64,000 nt of DNA. Origin: Zygnema cylindricum (Eukaryota > Streptophyta > Zygnematophyceae > Zygnematales > Zygnemataceae). The position numbers and the translations under genes are program-made. Below, one piece after another: positions 53,431 to 64,000 of this stretch. The notes under the pieces are model-generated. The model did no database searches. It was given only the letters and a program-made list of their open reading frames with translations, and was not told the origin of the DNA. Position 1 is the first letter of the stretch. Every line of letters starts with the position of its first letter. The stretch covers positions 541,931 through 605,930 of the forward strand of contig JBBHKE010001948.1 of the NCBI GenBank assembly GCA_037447655.1. The letters run 5' to 3'.

Positions 53431-54504
53431 CTATTCAACGTACATTTCAGGTTGTTTCATATAAATGGTTTCTTCTAACTCTCCATGCAAGAAAGCAGTT
53501 TTAACATCCATTTGTTGTATTTCCATATTCTCTATAGCTGCTAGAATTAGCAAAATTCTGACAGTTGGAAATCTGAAAACTGGAGAGAAGGTTTCCTCAA
53601 AGTCAATACCTTCTTTTTGATTATACCCCTTGGCCACTAGTCTCGCCTTATATCTTTCGATGGTGTTGTCCGAGTTCAACTTCACCTTGAATACCCATTT
53701 GCTGCCGATGGCTTTTCTGCCCGGAGGAAGATCCACCAGATCCCATGTCTGTGCCTCCATAATAGACTTCATTTCATTGTTTGCCGCCTCGATCCACTGA
53801 TTTCTCTCAGATGATGAGAAGGGCTCCTGGATCGTTAGAGGCTTCTCTGTAGCTGCAGAAAAAGCAAAGTGAGAGCTTGATTGCAGACGGCTGCTAGATC
53901 TCTTTCCCCCCGAAAATTCTAAGGCTGAGATCGTCGGCAACCTCTGATTTTTCTGTTTAGGTTGAACCGTAACTTGATCTAGTACAAAGTCTGTAGTAGT
54001 TCCTTCCACCTGAGGCGTATCTTGTGGTGAAGCATCCTGTAAAGGCACCAGATGAATTGAAGGAAGAGGTGTCCCACTTGCCGGTGGAAAGTAGACTCGC
54101 TGCGTATGGTGAAAAATGACATATTCTTGCTTTTCCTTCGCCGGTTGATCTGGCACTTTAAAAAGGTCAACCGAATCCTGTTCATCTTTAATTTGGATAT
54201 TCCTAGAAATAATCACTTTTTGTTTCTCAAATACAAAAACCCTATATCCGTTTGCATTATCATCATACCCCATAAAAATTCCTGGTAAGCCCTTAGCCTC
54301 CATTTTCCATCTATCCTGTGAAGTATCTAGAATAAAACAATTGCTGCCAAAGATTTTAAAGTGGCTAACATCAGGTTTCTCTCCTGTCCAAAGCTCATAA
54401 GGTGTGGTGCTAAAAGATTTAGAAGCAATTCTGTTCTTAATATAAACAGCACAGTTTAGTGCTTCAGCCCAGAATTTCAAATCTAGCCCTTTATCTGCAA
54501 GCAT
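53431..54504 (-). pseudogene. Copia-G integrase C-terminus to reverse transcriptase N-terminus
   Basis: An open frame of 357 codons bounded by mutational stops. It has integrase C-terminal motifs ([60 protein letters not shown]), a Ser/Gln/Pro-rich linker, and reverse transcriptase ([80 protein letters not shown]). It contains no TAG-CAR-YYA stop at the integrase/RT junction, unlike Copia-A and Copia-B. Confidence 0.9.
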
Positions 54505-54597
54505 GGAACGAGCACTCTATGTCACTATCCTATTTAATCTTTCAGAAACACCATTATGTTTTGGTGTATAAGGAACAGTAAGATTGTGACTAATACC

Positions 54598-55663
54598 TTA
54601 TTGAATGAGGAATTCTTCGAATTCCTTTGATGCGTATTCTCCTCCATTGTCCGATCTTAACGCCAAGATCGGAACGCCATGAAGCGTTTCCGCCCACGCT
54701 TTGTAATGTTTGAAGTGAGTGAACACTTCACTCTTATGTTGCATGAAGTAGACAATAGTGTACCTCGAGTAGTCATCTGTGAATGTAACCATATAGTGGA
54801 CGCCTCCACCTGAAGCCACTTGTGAAGGAGCGAGATCATCAGAGTGTATTAGTTGTAGAACTTTCTCCGATTTGTGGTCCGTTTCCTGTGGAACTGGCAA
54901 TTTGTGAAATTTGCCAAGTGAACAACCATCACATGATTTTATAGGATGACAACTGAGAGAAACTCCCTCGACTTTTCCGAAATTCACCATTTTCTTAAGA
55001 CTATCATAATTCATATGTCCTAATATTTTATGCCACAACTCATTGTTAGATTGGACACTGGAGTAGAGAACATAATTTTCTTTATATTCCGCCATGTCCA
55101 TCCGGTACATTTTGCTAACATCTCTAGTCCCTGTTACTGCTACTTTCCCTTTCTTGCTAACAACTTGTCTTCCTCCTTCCATAACAACCTCAAAGCCTTT
55201 GCTCTCCACTAATGATGTAGAAAATATATATATTTTTTAAGTCTAGAACATACAAAACATTGTGAAGGGTTCTCTCTTCCGACTTCCCCCCAACATCTAC
55301 CATCAAAGATACATCACCCTGAGCTGAGGTTTGAACATTCATGCCACAAGCATAGTGGATACTCCTTGGACATGTTTGCTGCAGATTTGTAAAAGCTGCT
55401 TTGTTCCAGCACATGTGGGTAGACACTCCCGTGTCCATGATCCATCCTGCATCCTTTGGACCCACCATGGCAGCCCCTATAGCAAATAACTTCGCCTCCT
55501 CTTGCTCATTGAAGCTTAGAGACTCATTTGCATCAGTTGCAGAAGCTGAAAAAAGAGCATTTCCACGGGAAGGATTTCCAGAAAAACCTCTGTGATACTG
55601 GCTCTGTTGCGAACCTGGCCTGTATAAACCTGTCTCATTAGCCTTCTTCAATGCCTTCTTCAA
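54598..55663 (-). pseudogene. Copia-G protease and integrase core
   Basis: Two overlapping frames (55663-55190 and 55209-54598). Protease active site: DAGWIMDTGVSTHMC. Integrase zinc region: ELWHKILGHMNYDSLKKMV through CDGCSLGKFHKLP. DDE core: LQLIHSDDL, TFTDDYSRYTIVYFM and LRSDNGGEYASKEFEEF. The Glu-containing segment (HNGVSERLNR) is beyond a stop near 54510-54600. Confidence 0.88.
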
Positions 55664-56369
55664 TTTAGGACAGTACCTGTATCCGTGACCCTTCTCATAA
55701 CAATAGAAACAAGTAGTAGTAGATGGCCTCTCTGTCTTTGATTAAACTGATTCCTATTCTGATTGAACTGATTTCTTTTGTCAAAGTCTGTTGCAAATGC
55801 TTCAACGTTTCCTTCTCCCTCAAGGAGTTTAGTATTTGTTTCTACCTCCAATATAAGATTATATGCTAACTGAAATGACCAGCTAGCTTTATCATGACTC
55901 TTTAATTGATTAGACACACCCTTCATGCTAGTAAGGAGACCTCTAATAAGCAAAGTTGCCTGTTGAAACTTAGGCAATGACCCCCCAGCAGAAGAGTGAG
56001 CATCAATGAGCGCACGAAAATTGTCACAATACTCTACCATAGTTCCCCCGGGTATTTGTATCCCCAAATTTTTCCAGCCACCAAGAGCTCCTCTTGAATA
56101 TTCGCTTTCTCAAAAGCGGATTTCAGAGATGTCCAAATCTCCCTCACCTTCTTCATTTTCAGTCGCGACATAACCAAGTTTTCTGAAATACAAAGGATTA
56201 GATTGTTCCTTGCCATTGAATTCTTCTTCGCCCAAGTTGGATCTGTTTCATCAAGGGAGCCATCCAAGACCCCCAATAAATCAGCAGTTTCAAACGACGA
56301 TTCAACCATTGCCGCCCAGTAAACATACTTTTGGCCATTGAAGATAGAAATTCTTGACGAAAGGCCCAT
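55660..56369 (-). pseudogene. Copia-G gag
   Basis: It starts at the ATG inside the primer site (56367-56369): MGLSSRISIFNGQKYVYWAA MVESSFE. It continues with NNLILCISENLVMSRLKMKK. A 1-nt difference in a C run near 56045 (five C here, six in Copia-D1) shifts the frame to MVEYCDNFRALIDAHSSAGG. Another frameshift near 55735 precedes the CCHC knuckle (CFYCYEKGHGYRYC). It is the same Gag type as Copia-D. Confidence 0.88.
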
Positions 56370-56373
56370 AACC

Positions 56374-57422
56374 TATTGTTCTACAACCACCGTTCCAAGC
56401 GGAAAACCAGCAGTAGTAGTGGAAGTAGACATGAAAAACAGTAGAAACTATCAAAGTACCTACTCAACACCCAACTTAGAACTGACACAAAATATGACTC
56501 AGAAAGCCAATATGCTTCAAATCTGCCATAGTGATACAAAATAGAGTAAACTGACACTTCTGAAAATTGCACCCTAAATGACCTTGTAAACCATAAGATA
56601 TGATGTCTGGAAGTTTCCCAAAAACTGCCCTTAGAAAATCATATTCCCAAAACTGGATACTACAAAATTGTGTAAGTCCTAAGTTATATGCTCACAGTGT
56701 GTATCTACTTATCTACAATAATTCGGGAAACCGCTACTACGGTTATTATCCTGACTAACGACAAAGCATCCTACCTGTACGTCATTTACTCCCCCAATCC
56801 GCAAATCTATTCGAACCTCCACACTACATCGCGTAAATGCGCACGCACGCGAACACGCGCACGCACGAAACGCTCCGTACGCACGAAACTAAGTTTTCAA
56901 AAACAACACATTGAACTGTACACAAAACGTTCTAACCGCCCAAAAAACGTTCCGAATGCTTAGTCAGCGTTGACGGCTAAAGTCCAGCCGAATGTGGTCA
57001 TGTAGTACAAAGCACTTGAGTGCTTCGTCACTTGTGGTCCCACGCAAATCACGTTTGTGGTCCCTCGTGAATCGCGCTTGTAATCCCAAGTGAATCGCGT
57101 CCATTAGAACAAATTCGATCGACGATGGTACCGTCGAGCTGTACCATATGTTTCCGGAATACTCGGGACTGATCCCGTTCGTCCGATCATGTGAATCGCA
57201 TCGTCAACATTTTGACACGTATGGCTGACTGTCGGCGCTACTCCGAAAAACCTGCATACGTTATTTCCCCGACAAGTGTCCTTGCAAAAGTACGATACAC
57301 TCCACTGTACCTTTTGCTACTGTAACACTAATTAAGGTAAGTATTACAGTAGACTACTAGGAAAAATATCCTAAGTTATTTTTACCCCTATTGACAGAAA
57401 TAAAGATTTATAAATTACAACA
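56374..57422 (-). repeat. 5' LTR of Copia-G
   Basis: It matches 51237-52244 with indels. The inner end reads AACAATA in element sense, then GGTTATGGGC (primer site, 56363-56373). It is followed by TSD GGTCT. Confidence 0.93.
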
Positions 57423-57665
57423 GGTCTTAGACTAATTGGATAAGGCTACTGGCTCCTGGTTACAGGCAGCTTTGACGGACGACCATGTTGAAATCCTAGG
57501 TTCGTTAATTACTATTTTGGTAAATCTACCAATCTAATGTCTGTCTCCCTCTGGATGGCATAGGCTGCCATGGCTCTAGCTCCCTCTCCAACTTTCAGTG
57601 ACAGGGACAAGTGTGGAAGTTGGAGAGAGGAGAGCAGACTGCCTCTGCTTCTATTCTGCATTTTA
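57423..57665 (+). repeat. tRNA-derived SINE-like repeat
   Basis: The first 85 bases resemble a tRNA. The box A-like part is TTAGACTAATTGGATAAGGC, followed by an anticodon-arm-like region and a box B-like ATGTTGAAATCCTAGG. A non-tRNA body follows with CT- and GA-rich parts (GCTCCCTCTCCAAC against GTTGGAGAGAGGAG). Copia-G inserted a few bases into its 5' flank, and the TSD GGTCT is part of this repeat. No clear poly(A) or T tail defines the 3' end. Confidence 0.45.
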
Positions 57666-58165
57666 TCTTTTACAAAACCTAGAAAATACTAATAGAACCT
57701 TTAATTTTTACACCGTACAAGACTTGTAGTACTTTAGATTGAAGAGGTTTCGTTGCACTTTGCGTCTAAGTTCAATGTAACGCTTAGATGATTCAATTTA
57801 AATTTTGCGGCCTAAGTTCTCTCACCGTGGATCTCACGTAAAGACAAAAAGTGATTGTCTGCAAAATTTTTATTTACATGTGGTTGCCGCAGTTTTGTTA
57901 TCGTAAACATTCGCAAGACGTGTGAATTGCTTATTGAATTATGACGGTTGATGTCCGCAAGCGCGGCAAAACTTTGAGCAGTTGAAACAAGATATTGAAA
58001 ATCAAAGTTGTCCAACCGATTGATTGTCAAATTTGTACTCAGCGGTACTTTATTTGTACCAATATGTACGATTTTGACTAAGTGACATAAGTGACTGTGC
58101 GCAACCAAAACAATCACTACCAAAACAATCACTGTCATGATCAATTCCCTTGTTTAATAATTCTT
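57666..58165. other. no gene recognised
   Basis: No domain, LTR or strong repeat seen on either strand. Confidence 0.4.
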
Positions 58166-58169
58166 ATTT

Positions 58170-58445
58170 GGGTCTTTGATAAAATAAATCTCGGTCGTAA
58201 ACATGTTTACACTAATATAGGTACTTGTACAAAATCTGATAAATTGACACAAATTGTACGTTCACACAGTCGAAGCGTGGTTGCTGGACGAATATGTGCG
58301 AACGTGATGTTTTACAGCCCGATTTCATCCCTTTTTCAGAGCCCATATTCTCATGCGTCCGCCGTTACTAAAAATCATTAATTATACTTTTTCACTTAAA
58401 AAGGTACAATTTTGTACGATCTGACACGTACACCGTGAATCTTTA
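58170..58445 (-). repeat. inverted, diverged relic of the MITE interior
   Basis: The reverse complement resembles the interior of the 49682-50222 MITE over about 270 bases. Shared stretches include CGCATGAGAATRTGSGYTCT, TGTACCTTTTTAAGT and GTTTACRCTAATATAGG-like words. The inverted-repeat ends of that MITE are not conserved here, so it is an older relative or relic. Confidence 0.6.
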
Positions 58446-59440
58446 TTAGCTTTATGTACGCTATATCGGCACCCCAAATTTTTGACATTGATACATTAAA
58501 TGTATTCAATTACACTATTTAAGGTCGTGGACCATAATCTGCCACCTCTCCTAACACTAAATTATAATGAATAACACTAATTACTACTTTACACTAATAA
58601 TTTCTATAGTCTAAGGGTGAAGTTCCATCAAGGGAAAAGTGGCTTTTCTAAAAGAAATCCGCGACTCTCCATACCAAATTGTACCGCCTATTTTGTTTGT
58701 ATACAAAAACCAACATTATAGATAATCTTGCCGATACTTTCCGGAGGTCTTAGAGGTAATACTAGCAGTCAGATGTTCATCTGCGATGGGTTCGCTTCAA
58801 TTTTCTCTGTTAGACTCAACCCACTTGACGAGGTGGGTTGGCATACACAGAAAAAAAAATTGTGACACGGGGACAATTAAGCTACGTGCCATGCTGGAAA
58901 ACCAACGAAATTTGACGAAATTTCCATATGACACGCGCTTAAAAAGAAACAATCGAAAACAAAAATATAAAATTGTAACTCTATTTTGTCACTTTATTTT
59001 CGATACAATTTGTTTGTCACACTATTTTTTGCAACGTACTTCCTATCACACTATTTACGACAACGCCTTTTGGTGACGTTGTTCTCGCCCCTCCTTCCAG
59101 CTTCGCACTTTCTCGTCTTCTTTCACATCCTTTCGTCAACGTGGTTTCCCGCGCATACATTTGGCCTTCACAATTTTAATTACCAATTTGGGACTTCAAT
59201 ATTTCAAATGTCAAACATTTCAAATGCGAAATATTGCATATGCCAAATATTTCATATGCCAAATTTTGAAACTGACAGTCACATTAAACTTCCAAAACTC
59301 CCACGAAAGTTGGAGCCACTATTGTTTCAAAAATCCACATGTACAAAAAATACTTTTGTTTAAGTAGGGCGTATAAAAATGGGGATGCCTGGATTCCCAA
59401 ATTATGGAGGCATCCGTAAGTTTTCATCGTTTGACACTTC
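58446..59440. other. no gene recognised
   Basis: Open frames at 58786-59076 and 58986-59363 overlap in different frames and show no domain. Short words such as TTTCAAATG and CATATGCCAAAT repeat around 59200-59270. Confidence 0.4.
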
Positions 59441-59443
59441 AAG

Positions 59444-59623
59444 ATGTCTTTCGTAGGGGGGAGTTTCAACAACCCTTATGTTTTCCGCTCAGAACACAAA
59501 CCATGGAATCAACAATCACGTCAAAATCATATGATTCATGGAGAATCTGGGCAAGACATTGAACATCCGATAAACTTGGAAGGAGGAGGCGATGCCAAAC
59601 AAGGTACGTCAAGAATTACTTGA
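59444..59623 (+). CDS. 59-codon open frame, hypothetical
   Basis: ATG at 59444 opens MSFVGGSFNNPYVFRSEHKP followed by an Asn/Gln/His/Gly-rich stretch (WNQQSRQNHMIHGESGQDIE), ending in TGA at 59621-59623. A good splice donor (CAAG|GTACGT, near 59604) lies close to the end, so it could be a first exon. No family is recognised, and neighbours are repeats. Confidence 0.2.
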   Translation: MSFVGGSFNNPYVFRSEHKPWNQQSRQNHMIHGESGQDIEHPINLEGGGDAKQGTSRIT

Positions 59624-59929
59624 TGTTGTACGTGCACTTGTTGGCAAAAATGTTGGGAACAATACAAACAATGTGAATTGAATTTTGAGGTATGCATTCG
59701 ATTCCTGTTGCTATGTCTCCTAATATTATTTTTGTATATTAAAGGTTTTATTCCAGCCTCTTCACTTATGATGGTTAATTGTTGCTTTCTAGATTATAGA
59801 CTGAAAATTCCTATTGTTATATGTTCATTTTTGTGGCATCCATGAGTTTGGTTTCCAAATGATTATATCGAAATATATGCGTAGGTCATTACTAATATTT
59901 TTATTGTTCTTTGCCTATCTATTCGTTTC

Positions 59930-60700
59930 TCTTTATTACTTTCCACCTCTCCCTCTCCTTTTCCATTTCTCTTTCTCTCTCGTTCTCTAACCTATTTATA
60001 TTTCTTTCCCTCTCCCTCGCCCTCAAGTTTTGACTTGTTCTCTCTTTCTTCATCGCTGGCTCTCCACCTCTCTTTCGCACTCAACCTCTCAATTTTTCTC
60101 ACTGGCTGTCTCCCTCTGTCTCTCTCTGTCTCCGTTAGTCTCTCTTTGTATCCTTCTCTCTGTCTCCTTTAGTCTCAAGCTGTATCCTTCTGCCTCTCTT
60201 TGTTTCCCTTGTCCCTCCCTGTCTCGCTTTGTTTCATTGTCTCCCTTAGTCTCCCCTTGTTTCCCCCTGTCTCTTTGTCTCTCTTGTTTTTTTTCCCTCT
60301 CTCTCTCTCCCCCTCTCTCTCTCCTCTGCCTCTCTCTCCTCCTCTACCTCTCACTATCTCCCTTTGTTTTTTCTCTGTCTCCCTTTGTTTTTTCTCTGTC
60401 TCTCTTTGTCTCATTATGTCGCCCACTGTCTCTCTCTTTCCTCATCGTCTTTAAACCTTTATCTTATGCTTGAATTCCCCTTGTCCCCCCCTGTCTCCCT
60501 GTCTCTTCCTTTCTTTTTCTCTCTCTCTCCCCCCCTCTCTCTCTCCTCTGCCTCTCTATCCTCCTATACCTCTCCTTGTCTCCTTTTGTTTTTTCTTTGT
60601 CTCCCTTTGTTTTTTCTCTGTCTCCCTTTGTCTTTTATGTCGCCTACTGTCTCTCTCTATCCTCATCGTCTTTAAACCTTTATTTTATGGTTGTATTTTT
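59930..60700. repeat. CT-rich simple repeat containing a 221-bp tandem duplication
   Basis: Long runs of CTCTCTGTCTCC and CCCTTTGTTTTTTCTCTGTCT. Two copies of a unit ending CCTCATCGTCTTTAAACC are offset by 221 nt (60440 and 60661). Open frames here encode Ser/Leu/Phe-rich low-complexity peptides and are not genes. Confidence 0.85.
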
Positions 60701-62285
60701 ATCGTTGTTGTTGATGGTGGCAGGTAAACGTTTTTCGAAGATTCGACAATTCCATCGTTATTTCATGATTATTTAGGGTAAACTTATATTTTAAGGTTGT
60801 CTTCCCCATGTGTATTACAGTTATTGTAGCTGTATAAAGAGCTATAGTTATCATTAGAGGTGTGTTACTTTATACTTTTGGGTTGTATGAGATGTAAATT
60901 TATACAAATTGAAAAAAAAATGCTCGTTACCTCCACATATTCCACTTCTCGGTTCTGTTTTTATTTTCGCGAATTCACTTACTTTTATGTTCATGTTTTT
61001 ATTTTTTTGAATTCACCTAATTGTATGTTCATTTGCTTCACGTTGAAGTTTGTTGGCGAAACATAGATGATGATAGGGATGGGAGAGGGGGGAGGAGAGG
61101 GAATAAAGGAAGATGCTTTTATGTGAAATTTTATATGATTATTATTTTTTGGCATTTGGTGAAGGGGTGGTGATGAAACTTCCATTGGGAAATGTATGTG
61201 CCACATTTCAACCAAAGAAAAACAGAAAGAAAAAAGATTTAAAGTGACCATTCAACAAGATACATTACTTTAGCAACTTCGCTTCTTTGAATTAGACAAA
61301 AAGGATTTGGAGAAGTTAGTAATTTGAAAATGAAAATGAAGCACAGTAATTTAACGCATACAGGTCACAAGTTTCAAATGCCAAAATATTCCAACAGCTG
61401 TAGTTGTACAGAGAAATAGCGTGGATCCTTCACTTCAACTTATTGACGCAAATAAACATCGTGTGGAACAATTAAAAATGGCATAAACAAGATAAAAAGT
61501 TGCACTTTGTTCCTTTTTTCGGAACACATTTTTGTTTTCTCCTTCCTACATTTGGACTCCCACTTACTGTCAATCTCACTAAAGAACTAAGAACCATATG
61601 TTGATTGGAATATTTTTGTGAAAGTACTTTAGAGCAGAATTAACAAAACTAACAAAATAGACTTATAAAACAAGAATGAAAGTTCAAACTTAGGAAAAGA
61701 AAGACACGTGTCCATGTAACAATTTAGCATCGCATAAATAATAATTCATAATAATTATTGGTGGTAATTGCAATCAATCTCAAGTTTGCCATTAAGAAGT
61801 TTTTGAATTAATGTATGAATGAAAGTTCTCGAAATCTCAAAAATTGGAAAATCGTGATTGACAAAATCCAAACCATTCCACTTTGTTTCCATTCAAAAAA
61901 TGGTTGATCATAGTGCTTCTAGGAAAAAACATACACCAAAGGACAAAAGGTAACATGTATAAATGTTTTTTTTTATAATTGGATAATATAAACTTGCCTG
62001 TATGAAAATTGCGAAAACTACAACCAAGATCTTTAGTTAAGGGCCTTCCTATTGATTCTTTGACTTTCTTACGAATTACCATAGACTTTTTAGCAAGATC
62101 CTAAGGCATGAAACCATTTCTTTGTAAAATTTATACTGCAAGAAGATTTCCTTCAAAGGATTTCTACAGTGTGAAAAAGGGTTTTCAAGCATTAACTTAG
62201 TGGATTGCATTTTCTGTTAGCATGAAAAGAACATAATCATAGCCCCTCTTTAGCCGTGTATCCTTATACACTCCCTCCTTATGTC
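60701..62285. other. no gene recognised
   Basis: AT-rich sequence with short frames only. The minus frame at 61837-62082 has no domain. Confidence 0.4.
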
Positions 62286-62289
62286 ATCT

Positions 62290-62556
62290 CTCCCCAGTTA
62301 CCCTATCATCCTCTCCCTCTCCCTTTCCCTCTCCATAGAAGGAGGAAGAGGAGAGTCAAGAGATGTCAAAGAGAAGAAGATCAAAGAAAGAGGGAGAGGT
62401 GGGTGGGAGAGAAAGGACGAGAGGGATAAAATAAAACAAAGGAGAAAATGGGAAAAGTGGAAAAACCTGCATGGAAAAGAGAAGGGGAGAGAGGCAAAGA
62501 GAGAAAATAACAAAGGGATGGGTTAAAGGAGGATAAAAGATGAGTGGTGTAGAAGA

Positions 62557-62604
<48 letters not shown>

Positions 62605-62612
62605 CACCTAAA
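62290..62612. repeat. purine-rich tract with a (GA)n microsatellite
   Basis: A CT-rich start at 62310-62335 is followed by GGAGAG/AAAGAG-rich sequence and a nearly pure GA run at 62553-62605. Open frames on both strands are low-complexity artefacts. Confidence 0.85.
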
Positions 62613-62678
62613 CAATGACGGTTAACCCAATATTGCCTCACCGTATATAAACCCCATGCCTTTCGTACATGTCTTCTG

Positions 62679-63847
62679 CTAAAAAATCACGCAATTGTCT
62701 GCCCTCTTCGTCGTCATACACATCAATGCGATTTCTGCGTCCTCCTCCCATTCTTCATTCGGGGGCATAGTAGGCGGAGTAATTTCGTCCATATAAGGCA
62801 CATTTTCCTCTAATAACAAATTATGTAGTGTGCACACTGTGATGATTGTGTTCACTAAATGTTCTGTACTTCTATAAGTAATTTTCTTGTCTTGTACGGG
62901 CCAGTGTTTCTTCAAAATGCAGAATGTTCTTTCGGAACACATTCGTCGACTGCTATGGTAACAATTAAATGATCGTTGCGGTTCTTGTAAATTTCCGCCT
63001 GGAAATGGGGTGATCAACTGCTTGTGTAATGGGTACCCCGCATCCCCTATAATAAATGGTTGTACTTCCGTCCACGTAACATCAACAGCTGGTCCTTTTA
63101 TTCCCCCACCGAATAATATTGCGTTGTCGAGACCAGGGTTCCTAAACACACTGGAATCATGGACACTTCCTGTCCATCCAATGCACACATCTAATATTTG
63201 CGTGTTTGGTGCAACCACTGGTTGTAAAATTGTACTGTAATTATGGTCTCTATCATACCAATCAGCTGACCTCATTTCATCCCCTAATTTTATGTTGATA
63301 TGGGTCGCATCTTTAGCGTCGCAGCAGTTTGGAAATTCAAATTTGTAATCTCTGAATTCGTCTACAAGTTCATCAAACTTAGATCCGGTAGGCCATTTAA
63401 TTAAACGTGGTGTGAGAATCTCCCACACCTCTTTTCAAAATATTATTTTTTTCTTTAAAACCGTGACTTTACTTACTCCAAACAACTCTCCTACAGAGGT
63501 AGGTGTATTCCTCGTGGCGAGCCGGTAGAGCACCATCTCTATTTGGCGTTTCACTTCTATCTTTCGGCTTAGAATATTCACAAAAGGTGTCGGTGGGTTG
63601 GTTTCCATTCGATAACCAATGTTATCTACTAAATAATCAACAAGATGACGGGGGAGACGGAACAACATTATGTACCTTTCGTCACTGTTCGTACTTAGAA
63701 GGTTCATCGAAAAATGAAGACTTTGAGGTTGGATGTAGAAACCCCCAGATGCCACATCATGTTCCTCCGTGCAATATACATGATGAACGACAGTATAATC
63801 AACTCCTCGTCATTATAAGCACTGTCACCTAACTGTAACAAGAAGAA
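62679..63847 (-). pseudogene. PIF/Harbinger transposase with frameshifts
   Basis: The minus-strand pieces run N- to C-terminal: EELIILSFIMYIARRN (frame to 63704), FYIQPQSLHFSMNLLSTNSD, YIMLFRLPRHLVDYLVDNIG, VLYRLATRNTPTSVGELFGV (63755-63435), and the catalytic part (63428-62679). The catalytic part has the first Asp in CCDAKDATHINI, the second Asp in FIIGDAGYPLHKQL and the Glu in SERTFCILKKHWPV, the DDE triad of DDE_Tnp_4/Harbinger proteins. VCTLHNLLLEENVPY and an acidic tail follow. Frameshifts lie near 63432 (in an A/T-rich run) and near 63745. Terminal inverted repeats were not found and may lie outside the window. Confidence 0.88.
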
Positions 63848-64000
63848 CAGGATTACAATGAATTCCATGTTCGTCTTGTTTTCCAAACCTTCCTCGAATA
63901 CAATGTGTCAAACCCTTAAAACTTCAGAAAATGTTTTTTTTCAGTTAATTACTTCTACCTATTGGGAAAGGATTTAAACACTTTTCAAGAGAAAAGGTCG

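Larger units (their letters stand above)
51237..57422 (-). mobile_element. Copia-G: full-length but decayed copia element
   Basis: LTRs of 1008 bp (51237-52244) and 1049 bp (56374-57422) with a perfect TSD GGTCT (51232-51236 and 57423-57427). The minus-strand order is gag, protease, integrase, reverse transcriptase, RNase H, all present but interrupted by stops and frameshifts. A half-tRNA primer site and polypurine tract are present. It is a relative of Copia-D by protein and LTR-end similarity. Confidence 0.95.

Noticed and set aside
57423-57510. A functional tRNA gene
   Set aside because: Box A- and B-like parts are present, but the acceptor and anticodon stems do not pair convincingly by eye; a SINE head is likelier.
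59986-60776. Ser/Leu/Phe-rich frames of 66-147 codons
   Set aside because: CT-rich simple repeat. All three frames are open because the repeat lacks stop codons.

Overview
The window is nuclear DNA of a eukaryote, most likely of the green plant lineage. The reasons are GT-AG introns with long pyrimidine tracts, leucine-rich-repeat exons of exactly 72 nt, dense Ty1/copia retrotransposons, and primer-binding sites complementary to a plant-type initiator tRNA-Met. The mix of LRR, EGF-like, papain and LysM modules makes me think of an alga or early streptophyte rather than a flowering plant. That is inference; no species can be named from the sequence alone.

Region 1 (about 1.7-23.0 kb, + strand) holds the only convincing host gene. 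It encodes a multi-exon, probably secreted, papain-family (C1A) cysteine protease followed by two EGF-like modules and three LysM-type carbohydrate-binding modules, ending in a TGA at 23000-23002. Further upstream lie an LRR exon and an LRR/EGF-like exon in compatible phase, but the second carries two in-frame stops. The first three protease exons are present twice, as a partial tandem duplication. The upstream copy is broken and its last intron has received a young, almost intact copia element (Copia-A, 6834-12720, TSD TTTGT). The downstream copy keeps Gln, Cys, His and Asn of the papain active site. The duplicated block starts in phase 1 and ends in phase 0, so only one copy can be used in a readable transcript.

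Region 2 (23-30 kb) has a cluster of short perfect hairpins, a decayed + strand relative of Copia-A (Copia-B), and a decayed Myb/SANT-like reading frame. Copia-A and Copia-B share an in-frame TAG at the integrase/reverse-transcriptase junction, followed by CAR YYA, the tobamovirus-type leaky-stop context.

Region 3 (30.3-57.4 kb) is a nest of copia elements, all on the minus strand. Copia-C (30277-35807) is interrupted by Copia-D1, and a deletion then fused the two. Copia-D2 sits in the reverse transcriptase of Copia-E. Copia-F (46613-50730), which sits beside Copia-E, is a complete gag-only element with intact TSDs, and a Tc1/mariner-like MITE lies in one of its LTRs. Copia-G (51237-57422) is full length but decayed. 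These elements carry a primer site matching the anticodon arm of initiator tRNA (half-tRNA priming), and in most the gag start codon lies inside that site. Next to a 10-N gap, 41449-41734 is a reversed but not complemented copy of neighbouring sequence, which is almost certainly an assembly error.

Region 4 (57.4-64 kb) has a tRNA-derived SINE-like repeat, an inverted relic of the MITE interior, long CT and GA simple repeats, and a frameshifted PIF/Harbinger transposase at the right edge. No rRNA, true tRNA, CRISPR or prokaryotic features are seen.
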